A DNA stretch of 64,000 nt, taken from positions 186,001-250,000 of the forward strand of contig LWTK01000020.1 of NCBI GenBank assembly GCA_003326205.1, written 5' to 3'. The first letter of the stretch is position 1, and every line of letters starts with the position of its first letter. The position numbers and the translations under genes are program-made. This document shows, one piece after another, positions 35,557-45,232 of this stretch. The DNA is from Nostoc sp. ATCC 43529. Lineage in GTDB: Bacteria; Cyanobacteriota; Cyanobacteriia; Cyanobacteriales; Nostocaceae. The notes beneath the pieces are model-generated. The model searched no databases, was not told the origin of the DNA, and saw only the letters and a program-made list of their open reading frames with translations.

Positions 35557-36726
35557 TCACGGTTTGAGTACAACTTTGATACAGTTGTCTTTCCTTTGAT
35601 TGAAAATTTCGTAGCCGTGCGGTGCTTGCTCTAAGGGCAGAGTATGGGTAATCACAAAAGATGGGTCTATTTTTCCGCCTTGGATGTAATCGAGTAATTT
35701 GGGTAAGTACTTATGAACGTGGGTTTGCCCCATTTTGAATGTTAAGGCTTTGTTCATGGCAGCACCCATTGGCACTTTGTCTATGAAACCGACGTAAGCG
35801 CCAGGAATTGAGAGGTGACCGCCTTTGCGACTGGCAACCATCATTTGTCTAAGCACAATTGGTCGGTCTGTTTCTAAACGTACTGCTTGCTTCGCTTGGT
35901 CGTACAAATATTGCAAATCCATACTGTGTGCTTCCATTCCCACAGCATCAATAGAAGCATCCGGCCCGCGACCGCCCGTCATTTCTTTGAGGGCTTCTCC
36001 GACATCGATTTTTTCATAGTTCAGCGTCTCGGCATTGCTGTATTTCTCGGCTAGCTGTAGGCGTTCGGGAATTCGGTCGATGGCAATGACACGTTCAGCA
36101 CCAAGAAGATAAGCACTTTGAATGGCGAATTGTCCCACCGGGCCACAGCCCCAGATGGCGACGGTATCACCAGGCTCAATATTGCAGTTTTCTGCTGCCA
36201 TGTAGCCTGTAGGGAAAATATCTGTAAGAAATAGTACTTGTTCGTCTGTGAGCGTGTCAGGAATTTTAAACAAACCGACATCAGCAAAGGGAACGCGGGC
36301 GTATTCGGCTTGACCTCCTGCGTAACCGCCCAGCATGTGGGAGTAGCCAAAAAGACCAGACGGAGAATAACCCATCAATTTTTCTGCTAACCAAGCATTG
36401 GGGTTAGAATTATCGCACAGCGACCAGAGGTCTTGTTGACAGAAATTGCAGTGACCGCAGGAAATGGGAAATGGTACGATGACGCGATCGCCTTTTTTCA
36501 AATTTTTAACACCACTGCCCAATTCAATGACTTCGCCCATGAATTCATGACCCATGATATCCCCCTTTTCCATTGTGGGGACGTAGCCATTGTAAATGTG
36601 CAAGTCAGAACCGCAAATTGCAGTTGTGGTGATTTTAACAATCGCATCACGCGGATTGAGAATTTTTGGATCGGGTACTGTTTCGACCCGCATATCGTTA
36701 GCACCGTTCCAGCAAACTGCTTTCAT
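35557..36726 (-). CDS. Zinc-dependent alcohol dehydrogenase (formaldehyde dehydrogenase-like)
   Basis: The 389-residue medium-chain dehydrogenase has catalytic zinc ligands in '[11 protein letters not shown]' and 'MGHEFMGEV', and a structural zinc cluster '[15 protein letters not shown]'. NAD-binding is shown by '[22 protein letters not shown]'. The long insertion and the C-terminal '[26 protein letters not shown]' place it near glutathione-independent formaldehyde dehydrogenase-like and threonine-dehydrogenase-like enzymes. The substrate is unknown. A truncated duplicate of its 5' end lies 112 bases upstream (36839-37054). ATG is at 36726 with GAGGAAAA upstream. Confidence 0.88.
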   Translation of the reverse strand: MKAVCWNGANDMRVETVPDPKILNPRDAIVKITTTAICGSDLHIYNGYVPTMEKGDIMGHEFMGEVIELGSGVKNLKKGDRVIVPFPISCGHCNFCQQDLWSLCDNSNPNAWLAEKLMGYSPSGLFGYSHMLGGYAGGQAEYARVPFADVGLFKIPDTLTDEQVLFLTDIFPTGYMAAENCNIEPGDTVAIWGCGPVGQFAIQSAYLLGAERVIAIDRIPERLQLAEKYSNAETLNYEKIDVGEALKEMTGGRGPDASIDAVGMEAHSMDLQYLYDQAKQAVRLETDRPIVLRQMMVASRKGGHLSIPGAYVGFIDKVPMGAAMNKALTFKMGQTHVHKYLPKLLDYIQGGKIDPSFVITHTLPLEQAPHGYEIFNQRKDNCIKVVLKP

Positions 36727-36838
36727 TATTTTTCCTCTTTTGTATTAGTCATTAGTCATTAGTCATTCGTCCTTTGCAATTGACTAATGACAAAGGACAA
36801 TAAATAGCGCAATATGTAAGCGCATTAGCCTAGTTAAT

Positions 36839-37054
36839 TCAAGGCTGCAATCTGACTTTTTCCCCCATAAATTCGTGACCGATAATGTCACCTGGTTCCA
36901 TCGTTGGGATGTAGCCATCATAGATGTGCAAGTCAGAACCGCAGATAGTTGCTGATGTCACTTTGAGAATAGCATCACGGGGATTAAGAATTTTTGGATC
37001 TGGCACTGTTTCCACTCGCACATCGTTAGCGCCATACCAACAAACAGCTTTCAT
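36839..37054 (-). pseudogene. Truncated duplicate of the zinc alcohol dehydrogenase
   Basis: The 71-residue ORF starts [31 protein letters not shown] and ends after '[17 protein letters not shown]'. It matches the first ~65 residues of the intact gene next door almost residue for residue, including the zinc ligands. The rest is missing. It probably arose by tandem duplication followed by deletion of the 3' part. Confidence 0.85.
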
Positions 37055-37161
37055 AGTTTATACCAATTTCCTAAAAGTTTGAAACAAATCCAAATTCAGA
37101 AACCTTTATCAAATAAGGATTTATCAATTTTTAATTTTTAATTTTTAATTTTTAATTGGTA

Positions 37162-37650
37162 TTACCCTTTACCTCTTGGTTGACCTTCTGTGGTGGCAAT
37201 TTCGCCTGCTTCCATCAGCATTTTGAAATGACGTAAATCTTCTGTAAGGTTGTGTTTTGGGTCTTCACCAAAGAGTTTGGCCAACACATTTCCAATCACA
37301 CCACCAGGCGGGTTAAATTCCCTGACTACTTTCACCTCAGTACCACGATTACCTGGGGCTGGCTTAAACTGAACTACACCTGAGTTTTGAACTTCTGCAC
37401 TTTGAACTGAAGCCCAGGCAATTACTTCGTTTTCTCTGTCTTCAACAATGACTGCATCCCATTCTAGGGTTCTATCTAAGAGTCCTTCAGCAATCCAGTG
37501 GGTTTTCTTCTCGTCGTACACCTTTACTTCTTTGAGATGCTTGATGAAGCGCGGTAAATTTTGAAAGTTACGCCAAAATCGGTAAAGTTCTTCTGCTGGT
37601 TTGTTAATGGTTACAGTCTTTTCAACTTTTACTTTTTGGTTCGTCATCAT
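37162..37650 (-). CDS. SRPBCC-family (START-like) lipid/ligand-binding protein
   Basis: The 162-residue protein has the fold pattern 'VTINKPAEELYRFWRNFQNLPRFIKHLKEVKVYDEKKTHWIAEG', then 'EWDAVIVEDRENEVIAWASV', 'GVVQFKPAPGNRGTEVKVVREFNPPGGVIGNVLAKLFGEDP' and a C-terminal helix 'NLTEDLRHFKMLMEAGEI'. These helix-grip proteins, annotated as polyketide cyclase/dehydrase-like, bind hydrophobic ligands; no catalytic residues are evident. It is upstream of the dehydrogenase genes on the same strand, so a shared stress or redox role is possible. ATG at 37650 and 37647 are adjacent options. Confidence 0.85.
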   Translation of the reverse strand: MMTNQKVKVEKTVTINKPAEELYRFWRNFQNLPRFIKHLKEVKVYDEKKTHWIAEGLLDRTLEWDAVIVEDRENEVIAWASVQSAEVQNSGVVQFKPAPGNRGTEVKVVREFNPPGGVIGNVLAKLFGEDPKHNLTEDLRHFKMLMEAGEIATTEGQPRGKG

Positions 37651-37925
37651 TCCCTCTTGTGCTTGCTGGTTATATATTCTTTTGTGGTTTTGTATAAAAC
37701 TTTAAACAAATTGATTTATCTACACTTCTATATTTTTTAAACTTTTATTTGGCAATTAATTGTCTTTCAATAGTCTTAGTTTTTCCAGATTTCGCTACTA
37801 CAAAAGTAGTAATTAAATTTTGAATACATACTTAGTTTTTTTTCTGCTCAAATTTATTTTAAAGTTTGAGTTAGGGAAATTACAGTAAGTCTTTTTTATC
37901 TACCCCTTGACAGCCCAATTACTCT

Positions 37926-38083
37926 AATTTGACGTGAATTCGATGTGTAGGATTTTGACCTCACCCCCAGCCCCTCTCCTTCAAGAAGAGGGGAGCAAAA
38001 AGCTTAATTTTTCCTTACTCCTCCCTCTCGTGGTAGGAGAGGGAGGCCGGGTGGGTGAGGTCTGCCGAATTCACGTTAATTTG
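37926..38083. mobile_element. MITE-like repeat with GACGTGAATTCG inverted ends
   Basis: AATTTGACGTGAATTCG on the left is matched by CGAATTCACGTTAATTT on the right. The interior contains CCTCACCCCCAGCCCCTCTC...GAGAGGGAGGCCGGGTGGGTGAGG, a widespread cyanobacterial dispersed palindrome. It lies in the 780-base gap between the SRPBCC gene and the dioxygenase-like gene. The rest of that gap shows no gene. Confidence 0.7.
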
Positions 38084-38433
38084 CTAACACTAATTTCAGC
38101 AAATAGTAATTGATAAATAGTCTACCTAAAAAACTGAAAAATCACCTCAACCGTAGGGTAGGGTGTCTGGACTGTATTCTGCTCTTTATTAGTATCCTAA
38201 AATTATCAATAATCAACCTTTAGGGTGATTTAATCCTCAGAATATGGTGAAAATAATGCTTTTATATTTTGATTGTTTATAGCGATATCTGAGACAAGCT
38301 TGACTACATACTTGGGAAATTAGGGGTGCGATCGCAAGACAATAAAATTTCCGGTTGATTCTAAATGCTATTTGGTTTGAAACAAAAATTTAGAATGGAA
38401 AATCCAAAATCCAAAATCTAAAATCCAAAATTA

Positions 38434-38790
38434 CTAGGTTGTTGTAATCTGCCGAAGAAAGTCTATATTTAAATCTAGCTTATTACCTAGCCATAGGGAG
38501 CGATCGGTGTGGTCTGCCACATCATCGCCTGTTTCAGGATGAACAAGAATATCCAAGCCTTGACGATTAAGCATTAACCAGGGGACAACTTTATCAAACT
38601 GATTTGGTAAGAAAGCAACTTGATACATGCCTTTTGGGTGTGGGCCAATGGGGTTGTCAAACCAGCGTCCAAGCTTTACATCAAATCTAGCCCCCAATCC
38701 TTCACGCACACGGGCAGCGACATCACGAGTTGCGCTATCAAAGTAGACATGAGCATGAAAACCAACGATCTCTGTAGTATCTTCTTTCAT
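38434..38790 (-). CDS. DOPA 4,5-dioxygenase-family protein
   Basis: The protein of about 119 residues (ATG at 38790; the track starts five codons earlier) matches the small DOPA 4,5-dioxygenase family. It has 'IVGFHAHVYFDSATRDVAARVREGL', 'IGPHPKGMYQVAFLPNQFDKVVPWLMLNRQGLDILVHPETGDD' and a C-terminal 'LWLGNKLDLNIDFL'. The His residues in HAH, GPHP and VHP are at positions used for iron. In plants and fungi related proteins cleave DOPA to make betalamic acid; in cyanobacteria the natural substrate is uncertain. The gene stands alone on the minus strand. Confidence 0.87.
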   Translation of the reverse strand: MKEDTTEIVGFHAHVYFDSATRDVAARVREGLGARFDVKLGRWFDNPIGPHPKGMYQVAFLPNQFDKVVPWLMLNRQGLDILVHPETGDDVADHTDRSLWLGNKLDLNIDFLRQITTT

Positions 38791-39088
38791 TGTTTCTAGC
38801 TCCACCTTTTGCTCTCAAATCTAATTTTTTGTCACTCAAAAAGCGTTGGCATTGTCCCAATTTTATCTAGTAGCGTGCAGTTAGCGATCGCTTGCATAAT
38901 AATTATTTCTAAAAATCTTTGTAACACACAAATTAATTGTAAGGGCGTACAGCTGTACGCCCCTACAAATGTTGTATGTCTATATCAACTATTTCTTAAA
39001 CTCATCTCGCCTCAAAAAGGTGATGCATTTTACTGAACTGTTAACCGTTAACCATCAACAGTCATCCATAACTTATGTAGTTTAATAC

Positions 39089-39625
39089 TTAGTTAACGCT
39101 TGAAGCACTTGTAGTTTCTTTAACAAGTTCATCTTTTTTAGCGGTAACAGAAAGATGCACAATATGTACTGAACAAGGAGCATGATGAAGGACGTAGTTA
39201 CTCACACTACCTAAAAATAATTCGGTCAGCCCAGAACGACCGCGACGCCCCATTACAATTAAGTCAGCGCCATAACTACGGGCTAAGTCACAAATAAGGC
39301 GACCAGGATTTCCTAGATTTTGTGTAAATTCCGTAGTAATGCCTGCTGTATTAGCTTGGGCGCAGAAAGATTGTAACATATGGATACCTTGGGTTTTAAA
39401 GGTCTCCCACTGCTTTTGGTATAACTCGAAGCTTTGACTGTTCAATCCCGGATAGTAGTCAAAATTAGATACCATAGGTACGTAAGGACTACCTTCTTCT
39501 TCTGGTGATAGCACATGCAGCAGCATTAAGCTAGATTGTGTTAACTTTGCTAAACTTAACGCTTGGTCAAAAACCTTTTGCCCTACTTCCGACCTATCTA
39601 ATGCAACTAAAATCTTTTTAAACAT
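39089..39625 (-). CDS. Universal stress protein (UspA family)
   Basis: The 178-residue protein starts 'MFKKILVALDRSEVGQKVFDQALSLAK' and has the ATP-binding motif 'VMGRRGRSGLTELFLGSVSNYVLHHAPCSV', which fits G-2x-G-9x-G-S. An insertion 'YVPMVSNFDYYPGLNSQSFELYQKQWETFK' is usual in cyanobacterial members. It is a cytosolic dimer that probably binds ATP, and its role in stress is inferred from the family. It is a single gene with long non-coding regions on both sides. Confidence 0.92.
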   Translation of the reverse strand: MFKKILVALDRSEVGQKVFDQALSLAKLTQSSLMLLHVLSPEEEGSPYVPMVSNFDYYPGLNSQSFELYQKQWETFKTQGIHMLQSFCAQANTAGITTEFTQNLGNPGRLICDLARSYGADLIVMGRRGRSGLTELFLGSVSNYVLHHAPCSVHIVHLSVTAKKDELVKETTSASSVN

Positions 39626-40306
39626 ATAGACCCCCTGTTCTATTGGTAATTAATTGGTCTTTACGATTTGGGATTTGCAGATGCTGGATTGTTATAAATG
39701 AGCAAATCATCTGCTATGTTTGCTGACATTTTGAAGTATTTTGAATAACCATGCAGTGCTGACACTACAAGAATTGCAGTCAAACAATCGGTACGGGGTG
39801 TCAGTTTAGCAATTTTTGAATTTTAAATTCCTGAAACTTTTTAGTTTGATAGTTATATTTATAGCAAAAGAATTTGAGGTAGTTGTGAAGAAAGCAAACG
39901 CATTTAACATTTAATCTTTCTTCAAACAGCCCCAGTGCCAAATTGAGTTTGAGGCTGGGGTGTATTTATTTAGACGCTAAAATCTGCTTTACAAAAGTTA
40001 ATTGCTAATACAGCAGATTGCAGCTTGATGAGGTACAAATTATCGTAATGGCCTAACAATGTTGTGCCCCTACTCGTGTACTTTATTTACCTGAAACACG
40101 TTGTAACTTTGTAGAGTCGATGGCAATGATTATACCAATACGCAATTAAGAAACACATCCTTGGTCAAGACGCGATGAATTGCGTCTCTACAAGTGTTGG
40201 TATTAGATACAGCAAGACGTTCCAGATTTAGATCTGTTGCCTGATTTTGGAGGATTGGGATTAGTTTTACTTATTTATTCTGGATTCTGAATTCTGAATT
40301 GTGAGC
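39626..40306. other. Intergenic region with dispersed repeat
   Basis: I see no gene. About 40136-40205 contains CAAGACGCGATGAATTGCGTCTCTACAAG, a dispersed repeat of the 'GTAGAGACGCGATTCATCGCGTC' family, also found at 43697-43745. A weak CCCCAG/CTGGGG hairpin lies near 39930-39957. Confidence 0.45.
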
Positions 40307-41611
40307 TTACTTCTTCACTAAAAAATATGCTGTAGCATAATCAGGTAATTGGCTGACATACTGCCCAAATTCTTTTTGATTCTTAAAAATGCCTGCCAAA
40401 AAATCGAGCTGATAAAGATTGGGTAAAAATGCTCCGCCTGTATCAGCCATTACTCCCATTTGCAGATGTTTGCGCCCTCCCCTAGTCTGCTCAATTACAA
40501 TCACTTTACCTAAACCAACATTCAGAACATCTCCAGCAAAGGTAACTCCTGGTTTGATGGAAATTTTGGCATCTATTTTGTACCCATAGCCTTTAATGGC
40601 ATTAACTTCTCTAAAGTACCAATAACGCTTTTGTGCTGTTGGTTTTAATCCACGGATATAAGCCATACCATTATTTCTGTCTACATTAAAAAATGCCTTA
40701 TAACCATCTGTAAAATTAATCAAAACTGTTCCCTGCATCAGGGCTTCTTCTAAGCCAGTTCTGGTTAGATAAGCAAGACTTTGAACTTTGCCAAATTCTC
40801 TACCGCCTGGTTCATAAATACCTGACAAAACATCTTGTTTTGTGTATTTAGTGTAGAATTTATCGGTATTAGAGTTGTCTTTTAGGCTATAAATTCCTGT
40901 ATTGAAAGTAGAAGTTTTCTTCCGAGAACCAGTATGAGTAAAAACCGCGTATTTAGTAATTCTTAATTGTTTTTGTTGTTTATTTTTGGGGTTGTAGGCA
41001 GTCCATTTAATAACTCGAAAATTAGCATTGATAAATTTAGGGTCTTGTAACCTAGTGGCTCGACCATTAGAAATATCTTCTTTTAAGATAGCACTCATGA
41101 AGTCCAAGGTTTTGAGGACATCTTGGACAGTAACTCCTTGAGTAGCAAGCACTCCTGTACGCTGAATATCTGGGTCTTGGGAAGCGTAGTCTTGAAAATA
41201 TTTTCTAGTATTGACGAGAACAGTTAATAAATCTTTCTGATTAAAGTTAACCTTATTACTTGGCAGTTTGACTGAGGAAAAAACTTGACTACCTTTAACG
41301 CTATATTTATATTTTTTAAACTCATCAACAACTGGATAGGGTGTAGATGAAGGAGCATTTTGTTTGTCTGTTTTTTGTTCAGCTACAAAAGAATTTTGAA
41401 ACTTGGAGGTGAGTGTATAAGGAGTTTGATTTGATGCAAAAGAAATATTTGGTTGAAGTAAGGCAGAATTTTCTTGTTGAGTAAAGCCTTGTTCTTGTGG
41501 GGTTAGTTGTTTAGTTTTTGATTGACTATATAGATAGCTACTGGCTAAACTGGCAAGTATTAAACCAGCACAACCTAGTGTAAGCCGGAATTTTTGGTTA
41601 AATAATACCAT
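40307..41611 (-). CDS. Exported MltA-like (3D-domain) protein
   Basis: The 434-residue protein has an N-terminal membrane anchor or signal ('LTLGCAGLILASLASSYLYS') and a Ser/Gln-rich linker to about residue 95. The C-terminal half resembles MltA lytic transglycosylases: 'LSGIYEPGGREFGKVQSLAYLTRTGLEEALMQGTVLINF' and 'GLGKVIVIEQTRGGRKHLQMGVMADTGGAFLPNLYQLDFLAGIF'. The 'MADTGGAF' piece is like the conserved Asp motif of the 3D domain. MltA-type enzymes cut peptidoglycan glycan strands. It lies upstream in map terms of murG on the same strand, 98 bases from it, which fits a wall role. The similarity is partial, so the enzyme activity is inference. Confidence 0.65.
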   Translation of the reverse strand: MVLFNQKFRLTLGCAGLILASLASSYLYSQSKTKQLTPQEQGFTQQENSALLQPNISFASNQTPYTLTSKFQNSFVAEQKTDKQNAPSSTPYPVVDEFKKYKYSVKGSQVFSSVKLPSNKVNFNQKDLLTVLVNTRKYFQDYASQDPDIQRTGVLATQGVTVQDVLKTLDFMSAILKEDISNGRATRLQDPKFINANFRVIKWTAYNPKNKQQKQLRITKYAVFTHTGSRKKTSTFNTGIYSLKDNSNTDKFYTKYTKQDVLSGIYEPGGREFGKVQSLAYLTRTGLEEALMQGTVLINFTDGYKAFFNVDRNNGMAYIRGLKPTAQKRYWYFREVNAIKGYGYKIDAKISIKPGVTFAGDVLNVGLGKVIVIEQTRGGRKHLQMGVMADTGGAFLPNLYQLDFLAGIFKNQKEFGQYVSQLPDYATAYFLVKK

Positions 41612-41709
41612 TTGGGGTTTGAGATTTTAAATTTTGAATTATGGCAGGCAACAGGCAATAGGCAATTTTTATTGTTTGTTATTATTTTCAACTTTTAATT
41701 TTGAATTGT

Positions 41710-42786
41710 TTACGTTTCTACCACCTCACGCACTAACTGTGCCAATTTTTCAGCACTATCGGGAACTGCGATCGCCTTTGCTTTTTCCCCCATCTTGGCT
41801 AACTCTTGGGGCGATCGCAATAAATTCAACACATTACTTTGCAATTCTTGTGCTGTCAACTGCGATTGCTTGAGGGTTAACGCCGCACCAGCTTTGGTGA
41901 ATACTTCTGCATTGTAGGATTGATGGTCTTCTGCGGCAAAGGGATAAGGAATCAAAATCGCTGGGGTTCCACACACTGCCAATTCTGTCAAGCTACCGGC
42001 ACCAGAACGACTAATGGCAATAGTAGCTCGTCGCAACAATGCCGCCATATTGTTGTAGAAAGGTAAGGCAATGTATTGTGGATGTTTGAGGCTATCTGCA
42101 TCGGGATCGCGATCGCCAGTTAAGTGTACTACATAAGCGCCAGCATCAAACCAAGCATTTGCACATTCGCGCACTAATTTATTAATACCGACTGCCCCCT
42201 GGCTGCCACCAAAGACGACAATTAAAGGAACGTTTTCGGGGATCGCTAAATCTAGTGGTGCATTGATTCCATCATCGAGGAATTGCGCTCTCACAGGAGT
42301 GCCAACGCAGACATTTTTGGCACGGGGTAAATACTTAGCGGCGACTTCAAATCCCAAAGCTACCACACTACACCAAGGGCCAAAAAAGCGAGTTACTTTA
42401 CCTGGTAAAGCGTTAGATTCGTGGAAAATCACAGGTAAACCAACCGAACGCGCCGCAATTACCGCAGGGCCGGCAATATAACCACCTGTGGTAAACACTC
42501 CTTGAAAATTTCCCTGTTTGAGAATTCGCCTGACTTGGAAAATCGAACCCGCGAGTCTAGCTAAAGTGCGAAGCGAAGCAATGCTAAACCCTTGCTGAAA
42601 CCCTTCAACTGCAATAGTATTCAAGGGATACTCTTTAGGGACAAGTTCAGTTTCTAGGCGATTGGGTACTCCCAGCCATTCTATTTGATAATCTGGCAGT
42701 TTTTCGGCTAGTGCGATCGCTGGAAACAAATGTCCACCAGTTCCACTGGCAGCTATTAATAATTTGATTGGTGCGTTTGCCATCAA
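41710..42786 (-). CDS. murG: Undecaprenyldiphospho-muramoylpentapeptide GlcNAc transferase
   Basis: The 358-residue GT-B enzyme MurG adds GlcNAc from UDP-GlcNAc to lipid I, giving lipid II, at the inner face of the plasma membrane. Family marks are 'LLIAASGTGGHLFPAIALAEKL', 'GVFTTGGYIAGPAVIAARSVGLPVIFHESNALPGKVTRFF', 'VFGGSQGAVGINKLV' and 'ISRSGAGSLTELAVCGTPAILIPYPFAAEDHQSYNAE'. Start ATGs at 42786 and 42783 are adjacent. It lies upstream of the MltA-like gene on the same strand. The gene looks intact and of normal length. Confidence 0.97.
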   Translation of the reverse strand: MMANAPIKLLIAASGTGGHLFPAIALAEKLPDYQIEWLGVPNRLETELVPKEYPLNTIAVEGFQQGFSIASLRTLARLAGSIFQVRRILKQGNFQGVFTTGGYIAGPAVIAARSVGLPVIFHESNALPGKVTRFFGPWCSVVALGFEVAAKYLPRAKNVCVGTPVRAQFLDDGINAPLDLAIPENVPLIVVFGGSQGAVGINKLVRECANAWFDAGAYVVHLTGDRDPDADSLKHPQYIALPFYNNMAALLRRATIAISRSGAGSLTELAVCGTPAILIPYPFAAEDHQSYNAEVFTKAGAALTLKQSQLTAQELQSNVLNLLRSPQELAKMGEKAKAIAVPDSAEKLAQLVREVVET

Positions 42787-42867
42787 ACCTCTACCGTTTA
42801 GCGTCTAAGTTAACTAAGATAAAGCAATTTCCTTACCTTCTCTAATCAAATCAGTAAACTCTTACCA

Positions 42868-43698
42868 ATGAGTAACATTTTAGTGAAACGCAAACTTAGA
42901 TTATCAACCAGCATCGGGCTGATTTCATTCCTGGTGACACTTGGTTTAACAAATGCTTGGCAAGCCACTCAAGCCAGTACACCACAGCAATTAGTCCAAA
43001 CAACTACAGCCCAAAATGCACCAGCCGAACTGAAAAACTTGTTGACACAAGTTGATGCTGCTGCAAGCAAAGGCGATGCCAAAGGCGTGTTACAGTTTTA
43101 CGCCCCCAATTTCACTCATGGAGATGGGTTAAATCTCCAAACCTTGGAAAAGTCTCTGGTTTCACTTTGGCAACGATATCCTAAATTGCAATATAGTACT
43201 AAACTGCTGTCTGCAAAATCTGAGGGTAACGCCATTATCGCCGAAATAGAAACTAAAATAATCGGCTCACCCTCCGCTAACAGTAAGAATTTGGCTCTTA
43301 ATGCCACAATTAAATCGCGTCAGCGCGTCGTTGGTGGCAAAATTGTCCGCCAAGAGATTTTATCAGAACGCACGCAACTTACCTCTGGAGCCAACCCACC
43401 GCAAGTTGAGATTAAATTGCCAGAGCAAGTGAAAGTCGGACAGAAGTATAATTTTGATGCGATCGTTCAAGAACCACTTGGTGATGATTTTCTCTTAGGA
43501 ACGGCACTACAGGAACCGATTCGACCAGATAAATATCTCAGCCCAACATCCGTGGATTTACAATTGCTTACATCTGGTGGAGTGTTTAAAGAAGGACAAG
43601 CGCCATCTATTCCTGGGAACCAATGGGTTTCTGCCGTGATCCTACGGGGTAATGGAATGACGATGGTAACTCAGCGCCTGCAAGTGGTGAAGAAGTAG
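42868..43698 (+). CDS. Exported hypothetical protein with NTF2-like domain
   Basis: The 276-residue protein has a signal peptide 'SIGLISFLVTLGLTNAWQATQAS'. Residues about 50-165 look NTF2-like ('NLLTQVDAAASKGDAKGVLQFYAPNFTHGDGLNLQTLEKSL'). A beta-rich C-terminal part follows ('VEIKLPEQVKVGQKYNFDAIVQEPLGDDFLLG') and ends 'QWVSAVILRGNGMTMVTQRLQVVKK'. Cyanobacterial homologues are unnamed. It is divergent from murG with an 81-base gap. I see no catalytic motif; ligand binding in the periplasm is a guess. Confidence 0.65.
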   Translation: MSNILVKRKLRLSTSIGLISFLVTLGLTNAWQATQASTPQQLVQTTTAQNAPAELKNLLTQVDAAASKGDAKGVLQFYAPNFTHGDGLNLQTLEKSLVSLWQRYPKLQYSTKLLSAKSEGNAIIAEIETKIIGSPSANSKNLALNATIKSRQRVVGGKIVRQEILSERTQLTSGANPPQVEIKLPEQVKVGQKYNFDAIVQEPLGDDFLLGTALQEPIRPDKYLSPTSVDLQLLTSGGVFKEGQAPSIPGNQWVSAVILRGNGMTMVTQRLQVVKK

Positions 43699-43745
43699 AG
43701 ACGCGATTCATCGCCCTTGTAGAGACGCGATTCATAGCGTCTGTT
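43697..43745. repeat. Dispersed repeat (TAGAGACGCGATTCAT family)
   Basis: TAGAGACGCGATTCAT occurs twice in tandem (about 43697 and 43720). It is related to the copy at 40160-40190. Confidence 0.6.
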
Positions 43746-43942
43746 AAAAATTAGTGCGCTAGACTACTAGCGTACTAAAAATATCGATCTCGGTTACTTT
43801 GAATCCATTGCTATTACGTTCATTAAAGCCTTTTACGAGTAGCGATCGCTCTTTGATTCTCGGTTATTGCCTGTTCTCTACTATACCTAAGGCTGTAACA
43901 ATGTAACAATAGCGATCGCAACCCAACAAATCATAATCACCA

Positions 43943-44992
43943 GTGAACGCACCTACCAACGTCTCCGCGCAAACTCAAAATCGCAAAGCAGATCACATCC
44001 GCATTTGCTTAGAAGAAGATGTCCAGTGTCACGAAGTCACCAACGGACTCGAACGCTATCGCTTCACCCATTGTTGCTTACCGGAACTAGACTATAGTGA
44101 CATTGACATCAGTACAAATTTTTTGGGTAAACACCTCGGCGCACCTTTGTTAATTTCTTCCATGACTGGAGGAACCGAACAAGCAGGAACGATTAATCAA
44201 CGCTTGGCCCAAGTCGCCCAACACTACAAAATTGCAATGGGTGTCGGTTCCCAGCGAGTAGCGGTGGAAAAACCCCAGGTAGCCGATACTTTTGCTGTCC
44301 GCAAGTATGCACCGGATGTTTTACTATTTGCCAACTTGGGGGCTGTGCAACTTAACTATAAATATGGCTTAGATGAATGTCTGCGGGTAGTCGATATCCT
44401 AGAAGCGGATGCGTTGATTTTACACATTAACCCCCTACAAGAGTGCATTCAACCAAAAGGTGATATTAATTTTAAAGGTTTAATTGACAATATTTCTAAA
44501 GTATGCTCTAAAATGCCAGTACCAGTAATTGCTAAGGAAGTGGGTAATGGCATTTCAGCTGCGATCGCCAAGAAACTCTTAGATGCTGGAGTCACAGCCA
44601 TTGATGTCGCTGGCGCGGGTGGTACTTCCTGGGCGAAGGTAGAAAGCGAACGGGCTGAAAATGCCTTGCAACGTCGCTTGGGGAGGACATTTGCCGATTG
44701 GGGTTTACCGACAGCAGAGTGCATTACGAGTATTCGAGCGATCGCGCCAGATGTGCCATTAATTGCTTCGGGTGGATTGCGTCATGGCTTAGATGCAGCA
44801 ATGGCGATCGCTTTAGGAGCAGACATCGCCGGTTTTGCAATGCCCTTCCTGAAAGCAGCAGCAGTTTCACAAACAGCAGTTGCGGAACTTGCGGAAGTAC
44901 TAATTGCCGAAATCAACACAGTATTATTTTGCACAGGCAATGCCACCTTGTCTGAGTTAAAACACTCTGACAGTTTACAGCGCATAAAATAA
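43943..44992 (+). CDS. fni: Type 2 isopentenyl-diphosphate delta-isomerase
   Basis: The 349-residue FMN enzyme interconverts isopentenyl and dimethylallyl diphosphate for carotenoids, chlorophyll side chains and quinones. Characteristic stretches are '[15 protein letters not shown]', '[43 protein letters not shown]', '[40 protein letters not shown]' and '[34 protein letters not shown]'. The start is GTG at 43943, giving the usual short tail before the first motif. Type 2 enzymes are the norm in cyanobacteria. It is a single gene. Confidence 0.96.
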   Translation: MNAPTNVSAQTQNRKADHIRICLEEDVQCHEVTNGLERYRFTHCCLPELDYSDIDISTNFLGKHLGAPLLISSMTGGTEQAGTINQRLAQVAQHYKIAMGVGSQRVAVEKPQVADTFAVRKYAPDVLLFANLGAVQLNYKYGLDECLRVVDILEADALILHINPLQECIQPKGDINFKGLIDNISKVCSKMPVPVIAKEVGNGISAAIAKKLLDAGVTAIDVAGAGGTSWAKVESERAENALQRRLGRTFADWGLPTAECITSIRAIAPDVPLIASGGLRHGLDAAMAIALGADIAGFAMPFLKAAAVSQTAVAELAEVLIAEINTVLFCTGNATLSELKHSDSLQRIK

Positions 44993-45017
44993 TTGGTAAT
45001 TCGTAATTCGTAATTAT

Positions 45018-45102
45018 GACTTACGCATTATACAAATTGGCTATGATGTGCATAATGGTTGGTTCACAACAGAAGATAGACAATTTGTACAGTGCGTAAG
45101 TC
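45018..45102. mobile_element. Small MITE with GACTTACGCA inverted ends
   Basis: GACTTACGCATTATACAAATT at the left matches ACAATTTGTACAGTGCGTAAGTC at the right as an imperfect inverted repeat. The whole element is about 85 bases, so it folds into a hairpin. The same type is widespread in filamentous cyanobacteria. Confidence 0.75.
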
Positions 45103-45174
45103 CTAGAATTATGTTTTTTATCTCCATCAATAAAGAAGGGCTTGTACCATTAATTACGAATTAGAAACTTGTGC

Positions 45175-45225
45175 TGAGCGACGCCGTTGGCGGAGCCTCT
45201 CGTAGAGAAGCATTACGAATTACGA
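45175..45225. repeat. Dispersed repeat (GAGCGACGCCGTTGGCGGAGCC family)
   Basis: GAGCGACGCCGTTGGCGGAGCCTCTCGTAGAGAAGC contains nested small palindromes. It is of the same family style as the repeats near 1778 and 63300. Confidence 0.6.
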
Positions 45226-45232
45226 TTTTTAT

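Noticed and set aside
35231-35573. ORFs between the DeoR and dehydrogenase genes
   Set aside because: They lie within a MITE and repeat tracts and have no protein character.
38942-38961. Perfect palindrome GGGCGTACAGCTGTACGCCC
   Set aside because: It looks like part of a dispersed repeat ('GTACGCCCCTAC') rather than an operator, and no gene start is close.
39930-39957. Hairpin CCCCAG/CTGGGG as a terminator
   Set aside because: The stem is only 6 bp, the loop is long, and it lies upstream of the universal stress gene rather than after a gene.
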